Assembly (NCBI GenBank): GCA_001931875.2
Contig: MSJH02000285.1
Location: 1-61,613 of the forward strand
Direction: 5' to 3'
DNA length: 61,613 nucleotides
Source: Byssochlamys sp. IMV 00236
Taxonomy: Eukaryota > Ascomycota > Eurotiomycetes > Eurotiales > Thermoascaceae
Shown: one piece after another, positions 57,701 to 61,613 of the stretch
Position numbering within the stretch: position 1 is the first letter of the stretch
How the letters are laid out: every line of letters begins with the position of its first letter
Notes under the pieces: generated by a model
Told to the model about the DNA's origin: nothing
Databases searched by the model: none
Seen by the model: the letters and a program-made list of their open reading frames with translations, nothing else
Program-made: the position numbers and the translations under genes

Positions 57701-58827
57701 AATACAAGTACAGCTGTTGAACAACTTTAGCTTGAAAAAAGATTTCATGCCAGCTTTTCCTCAAGAGACTGAAAATCCTCATGTCCCTTTCTTGTTTAGT
57801 CGATTATTGATGAGTCATTTAGGACTTATTGAGTATAATCACTTAAAAGATGGCTCCTTCCAGATGCTTAATAAGAGTCCAGCCCTTTACAGAGACTTGC
57901 GAGGACTTGATCGAAAGCATGGGTAAGATTTCTTTTATAGGCAAGAAAAAAAAAATAGCTAAATACTCGTAGACGCGAAACAATGAAGATTGGACTGATT
58001 TATGTTGCCCATGGACAAGAAGATGAGCAGAGTATTCTCCAGAACAGTCAAGGGTCTGAGAGATATAACAGATTTGTAGAAAGTCTAGGATGGGAAATAG
58101 ATATTGCTACACATACAGGATATCTCGGGGGACTTGAACGAAATTTAACCAATGGCTCAAAAGCTACCTATTATTGCTCTTCTACGCTTGAAGTGATATT
58201 CCATGATGTGACTAAAATGCCGACAGACCCCTCTGATCCAAAACAGCTAAAGAAGGTAAGTTTAGTGCGCATATAATGAGACAAAAGTTATTGATCAAAA
58301 TGACAAACAGAAACGACATATTGGTAATGACCATGTCCACATCGTTTGGAATGAACATGACCGAGACTATAAGATTAATACTATTGGAGGGGACTTTGGC
58401 AACGCTCAAATCATTATTAAACCACTGCCTAATAATCTCTACTTGATCAAAGTTTATCGTGACTCAAAGGTATGAAAAAAAAAGGCAATTTTCCCCGCAT
58501 TATTTTTTAATTCAAGGTATTATAGGTTCCATATTTTGGACCACTGTATGATAAAATGATTGTATCTGAAGCAAGTTTGGGTCCTCTGATTAGATCCACT
58601 GCTATTGATGCATTTAGAGCTACAGTACACACAAACTTATATTCCTTTTATAAGAGTGTGTATGCCCAAAGAGCCAACGATGTGCGAATGATCACTCAAA
58701 GGCATAAACTTTCAGCATGGTAAAATTTAACATGACATCAAACCCCTAAAAACTAACCCATTTTTCATATATAAAAAGGAGCTATGAGCATTTTATGGAG
58801 AAAGTTTTCATGCTTGAAGATCAATAA
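51779..58827 (+). CDS. RalGAP alpha-like GTPase-activating protein (Rap-GAP domain)
   Basis: Eighteen exons: 51779-52019, 52077-53087, 53129-54060, 54117-55405, 55464-55707, 55759-56078, 56132-56273, 56320-56538, 56598-56771, 56821-57016, 57071-57248, 57306-57350, 57405-57569, 57632-57922, 57973-58255, 58311-58469, 58526-58719, 58779-58827. They join to 2043 residues, close to human RALGAPA1. The N-terminal helical region (AKNFFNEKKEIKLRAQSLW, QRQNIAAILTHILDHRNHPR) resembles the alpha subunit. A Ser-rich disordered part covers about 730-1070. The C-terminal Rap-GAP domain (about 1740-2030) has TMKIGLIYVAHGQEDEQSIL, ESLGWEIDIATHTGYLGGL and KRHIGNDHVHIVWNEHDRDY, whose Asn in GND is the catalytic asparagine thumb. 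It should switch off Ral/Rheb/Rap-like GTPases upstream of TOR signalling. The ATG directly follows an acceptor-like tctag, so a 5'-UTR intron is possible. Confidence 0.93.
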
Positions 58828-58836
58828 GATTCTAAT

Positions 58837-59184
58837 ATGAAATCTTTATCCAAACAAGACAATTGGCCACTCCATGATTACCATGAAAAATATATTATGA
58901 AAACATTATCATTACGAGCACAGCAATGTAATTATTCAAGCGCAATCAATACCATTACCATTACCACCACCACTACTACTACTACCACTACTAATAATAA
59001 CAATAATAATAATAATACAAACCATATCATATTAAATGATAATAATAATAACCATAGACTATTGATTGACCGAGAAAAGCAATATCTAAGATGCTCTATT
59101 TGTCAACGTAGATTCCATTCAGAAGGAAATCTCTTTAATCATATGCAGTTATACCACTATTCTTTGCTCTCTGTAAAGCAATAA
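58837..59184 (+). CDS. Short C2H2 zinc-finger ORF immediately behind the RalGAP gene
   Basis: 115 residues. One good C2H2 finger near the C-terminus (YLRCSICQRRFHSEGNLFNH with the second His in MQLYH). The middle is a Thr run then an Asn run, encoded by ACC/ACT then AAT triplet repeats at about 58955-59053. The ATG lies nine bases after the RalGAP stop, so the frame sits entirely in what should be that gene's 3' UTR. A single finger rarely gives specific DNA binding. It could be a separate gene with its promoter inside RalGAP, or a last exon of an unannotated transcript. Confidence 0.55.
   Translation: MKSLSKQDNWPLHDYHEKYIMKTLSLRAQQCNYSSAINTITITTTTTTTTTTNNNNNNNNTNHIILNDNNNNHRLLIDREKQYLRCSICQRRFHSEGNLFNHMQLYHYSLLSVKQ
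58955..59053 (+). repeat. Compound trinucleotide repeat (ACC/ACT)n(AAT)n
   Basis: Triplet repeat inside the small zinc-finger frame, giving Thr and Asn homopolymers; expected to vary in length between strains. Confidence 0.85.
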
Positions 59185-59540
59185 AAAAAATACACGTATT
59201 GTTTCAATAAAGTACTGAGGAAAAATCTTTTTTTTTTCGAAACCTGTGAGTGTATCAAAGGGAGACTTAAGGGAATTCGATCCTCTCCCTCTTTAATAGA
59301 GAAGGGCAAGAGAAGATGATATCACCCTGTTTTATAAAGACCATGATGAATCGTAAAGGGATGCCTTTGTTAATAAATGTGTTTCTAAATTGAATAAAAT
59401 GGTGTTTTCCAATGACTTGCACTCCTTTTTCAAAAGAGAGAAACCCTTTCAGCCTCACTTGTGTGTGAAAGAATTGAAGAACCGAACGAATACTTTGAGG
59501 CTTGAACGCATAAACTGTGCTTCTTTTTTTTTTTTTCTTA

Positions 59541-60693
59541 ATGAAGAGTGTGTTTATATTACTGTTATTACCATTAGTAGCTTACTGTTATAAGATATTA
59601 TCAAATGAATCCCTCAAATATTTGGCCAAGTTAACCAACCCTGAAAGATTATCAGTTGATAGCAGCTTAATGAAACCCTTACTCACTGAACGAATTTCAG
59701 GAACATTAGGGAATGAGCAAGTGCAAAAGTTTATCATTCAACACTTTGAACGCTTAGGTTGGCATATTGAGCTAGATAATTTTACAGACATGACACCTTA
59801 TGGCTTAAAGAACTTTACCAACATCATTGTTACGCATAATCCTGACAAGCCAACGCGACTTGTATTAGCAGCTCACTTTGACTCCATGTACTCTCCTGAC
59901 TTTGAGTTTATTGGAGCAACAGATAGCGCCATACCATGTGGACTGCTAATGAATACAGCAGAGACATTAAATGATATTTTATCAGATACAACCAAACACT
60001 TTAGACAAAAAGACAAGACGGTTCAAATGATATTTTTTGATGGAGAAGAGGCATTTAGGCAGTGGAGCGCTACAGATTCCATTTATGGAGCAAGGTAAAT
60101 CTTTAGATGACTTTATTTTTACAGTACAGTAATAATCATTACTATCATAGGCATCTTGCTGAAACATGGGAGTCATCTTATCTCGTTAATGGAAACAAAG
60201 TCTATAAGAACAGACTAGATCAAATCGAAGTACTTGTATTATTGGATCTATTAGGTGTGCCCAATGTTCAGTTTCCAAATTATTATAGATCAACAAGTTG
60301 GTTATTCTATAAGCTTATCAGTCTTGAAAATAGACTAAAAGCACAATCTTTACTAAACACAAAATCAAAGAAAGGAGAGGAATTAATTTCATTCTTTAAT
60401 CCAAACTCAATGCTTACCTTTCAAGGTGAAAGTATAGGAGATGATCATGTCCCATTTTTACAGCGCGGCGTAAATGTATTACATTTGATTCCTCATCCGT
60501 TTCCTTATGTTTGGCATACTAGAGCTGTAAGTTGATATCGAATTATTATTAGTCATGTTCTTACCTTTGTATATACATGTAGGATACAGCAGAGTGTATA
60601 GACCAATCCGTAGTCGAAAACTATGCAGCCCTTTTTCGTGCTTTTACTGCAGAATATTTGGAAATAGACCCTTTACCACATAATGAATTATAA
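59541..60693 (+). CDS. Secretory glutaminyl-peptide cyclotransferase (M28-like zinc enzyme)
   Basis: Exons 59541-60094, 60151-60526 and 60583-60693 join to 346 residues. A signal peptide starts at the ATG chosen (MKSVFILLLLPLVAYC). The enzyme makes N-terminal pyroglutamate on secreted proteins. Zinc-site and catalytic landmarks are present: LVLAAHFDSMYS, FIGATDSAIPCGLLM, IFFDGEEAF (catalytic Glu) and GDDHVPFLQRGV (zinc His), then LIPHPFPYVWHT with the substrate-pocket Trp. The length suits animal and fungal QC. It differs from aminopeptidases of the M28 family by the single-zinc pattern ATDSA..C. Confidence 0.94.
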
Positions 60694-60838
60694 TTATAAA
60701 CCCCCTCTTCCCCTTCTAAAAGATTACTAACCCCTCCACATGTCAAAAAGATAAAGGGGGAAGAACTTCATTGTCTTGTCTTTATATAAATTACTACATT
60801 TCTTTATTTTTTCTCTTTTTCATTCTTTCATATTACCA

Positions 60839-61267
60839 ATGTTAAATACAAACGAAGTGATATTTATCATCATTCTTATGTTTATACTCATTCTCATTTT
60901 GGTCGGTTTATTTATTCTAATGAACAGAATAAACAAGAAAAGACAAGAACTTGTAGATATCGAACAACGTTTAATGGAAACAAAGGATGAAAAGTCAATA
61001 AAACCAGTTGAACCAGCGATGATTAAAGACGATATATACTTTCAGCCCATCCTATCTACTGCCCCACCTGTCATGACTCCTCAAAAAAAGACTATCAAAA
61101 AATCGATCCTTCACAAGATCTACAGTTTCCGAAACCCATCTAGATCTCCACCACTCAAACCCTGTAGACCAAGTTCAATGCGACTCCCTTCATTTCTACC
61201 GATGCAAGAGGATATATCAGTTCATCCACCCCCATATCAAGATTCAATAAGTTACCAAAAGCATTAA
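60839..61267 (+). CDS. Small single-pass membrane protein with PPPY motif
   Basis: 142 residues from the ATG at 60839; an upstream in-frame TTG is not a plausible start. A membrane helix lies at about residues 7-29 (VIFIIILMFILILILVGLFI), followed by basic NRINKKRQ, so the N-terminus probably faces outside and the tail is cytosolic. The tail is Pro- and Ser-rich and basic (SRSPPLKPCRPSSMRL) and holds HPPPYQDS near its end, a PPxY motif of the type bound by WW domains of Rsp5/NEDD4 ligases. No enzyme domain. A TATA-like tatataaat lies about 55 nt upstream. It starts 145 nt after the glutaminyl cyclase stop. Confidence 0.7.
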   Translation: MLNTNEVIFIIILMFILILILVGLFILMNRINKKRQELVDIEQRLMETKDEKSIKPVEPAMIKDDIYFQPILSTAPPVMTPQKKTIKKSILHKIYSFRNPSRSPPLKPCRPSSMRLPSFLPMQEDISVHPPPYQDSISYQKH

Positions 61268-61585
61268 CCCCTCTTCTATTCATTTTTTTTTATATTAATT
61301 TTTCATACGCATTGCTTCTTCATTCCCTGCCCTTATCCTAATAAATAAATTCGCTTCTTTTGCACCTCATTTCACGTTTTTTTTTTTTTGGCTCAATAGG
61401 AAACATTAAAAGAAGGGATAGGAAGAACTGTGCATTACTGTTTTAGGATTAATTGACATTTAACCTGCATATTGTATGAGTCCTTTTGGCTGTGTAATAC
61501 CCTTTCATTTCATTTGAACTTTCGGCCCCCTTTTTTAAAATCATTTACTGCATTTTACACAAGTAGCTACAACTGACAAACCCAG

Positions 61586-61613
61586 TATATATATATATAT
61601 ATATATATATATA
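61586..61613. repeat. (TA)n microsatellite at the window end
   Basis: Uninterrupted TA dinucleotides running into the window edge; true length unknown. Confidence 0.95.

Overview
This is a eukaryotic, AT-rich fungal window. Genes are dense and split by many very short introns (about 41-80 nt, GTAAGT-like donors and TAG/CAG acceptors). The conserved genes and the decayed repeat families together point to an early-diverging filamentous fungus of the Mucoromycota, most likely Mucorales. I rebuilt exon structures by hand. Wherever I list exons, the joined coding length is a multiple of three and reads into a recognisable protein.

Layout. 1-5868: 3' part of a family III CoA-transferase (+), a Kelch/BTB protein (-) and a 2.6 kb gene-poor stretch. 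5869-13122: a CAT-type amino acid permease, a field of decayed mobile or repeat sequence (PD-(D/E)XK-nuclease-like relic and Tc1/mariner relic), COX17 (-), a small unknown protein and a HAD-domain 'Swiss Army Knife' RNA-repair-like protein. 13957-22719: an OSR1/SPAK (FRAY)-type kinase (-), RPS4 with a candidate C/D snoRNA in its second intron, a DUF2415 WD40 protein and a velvet regulator. 22720-26500: non-coding sequence with several relics. 26598-36909: RPL10, a long coiled-coil protein, RPS10, an ARMC8/Gid5 subunit of the GID/CTLH ubiquitin ligase (-) and a monocarboxylate-type MFS transporter. 36910-39960: mobile-element territory with a gene-family relic and an inverted-repeat-bounded candidate element. 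39964-49874: a UBE2T-like E2 with a long tail, a peroxisomal-type enoyl-CoA isomerase, an aspartic-protease-like protein that has lost a catalytic Asp, a V-ATPase proteolipid subunit (-) and NAP1. 50500-61613: a MULE-type transposase relic, a 2043-residue RalGAP-alpha-like GAP in 18 exons, a tiny C2H2 protein directly behind it, a secretory glutaminyl cyclase, a single-pass PPPY protein and a terminal (TA)n tract.

The genes are mostly housekeeping (translation, proton pumping, copper delivery to cytochrome oxidase, chromatin assembly, fatty-acid oxidation) mixed with signalling genes (FRAY kinase, RalGAP, velvet, GID subunit). I see no operon-like or biosynthetic cluster and no clear new multi-gene system. 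The best leads are single loci: the pseudo-aspartic protease, the E2 with a candidate SUMO-interacting tail, the intronic snoRNA, the RFxV/I-rich kinase tail, and the GGGAAACACTAC inverted-repeat element.
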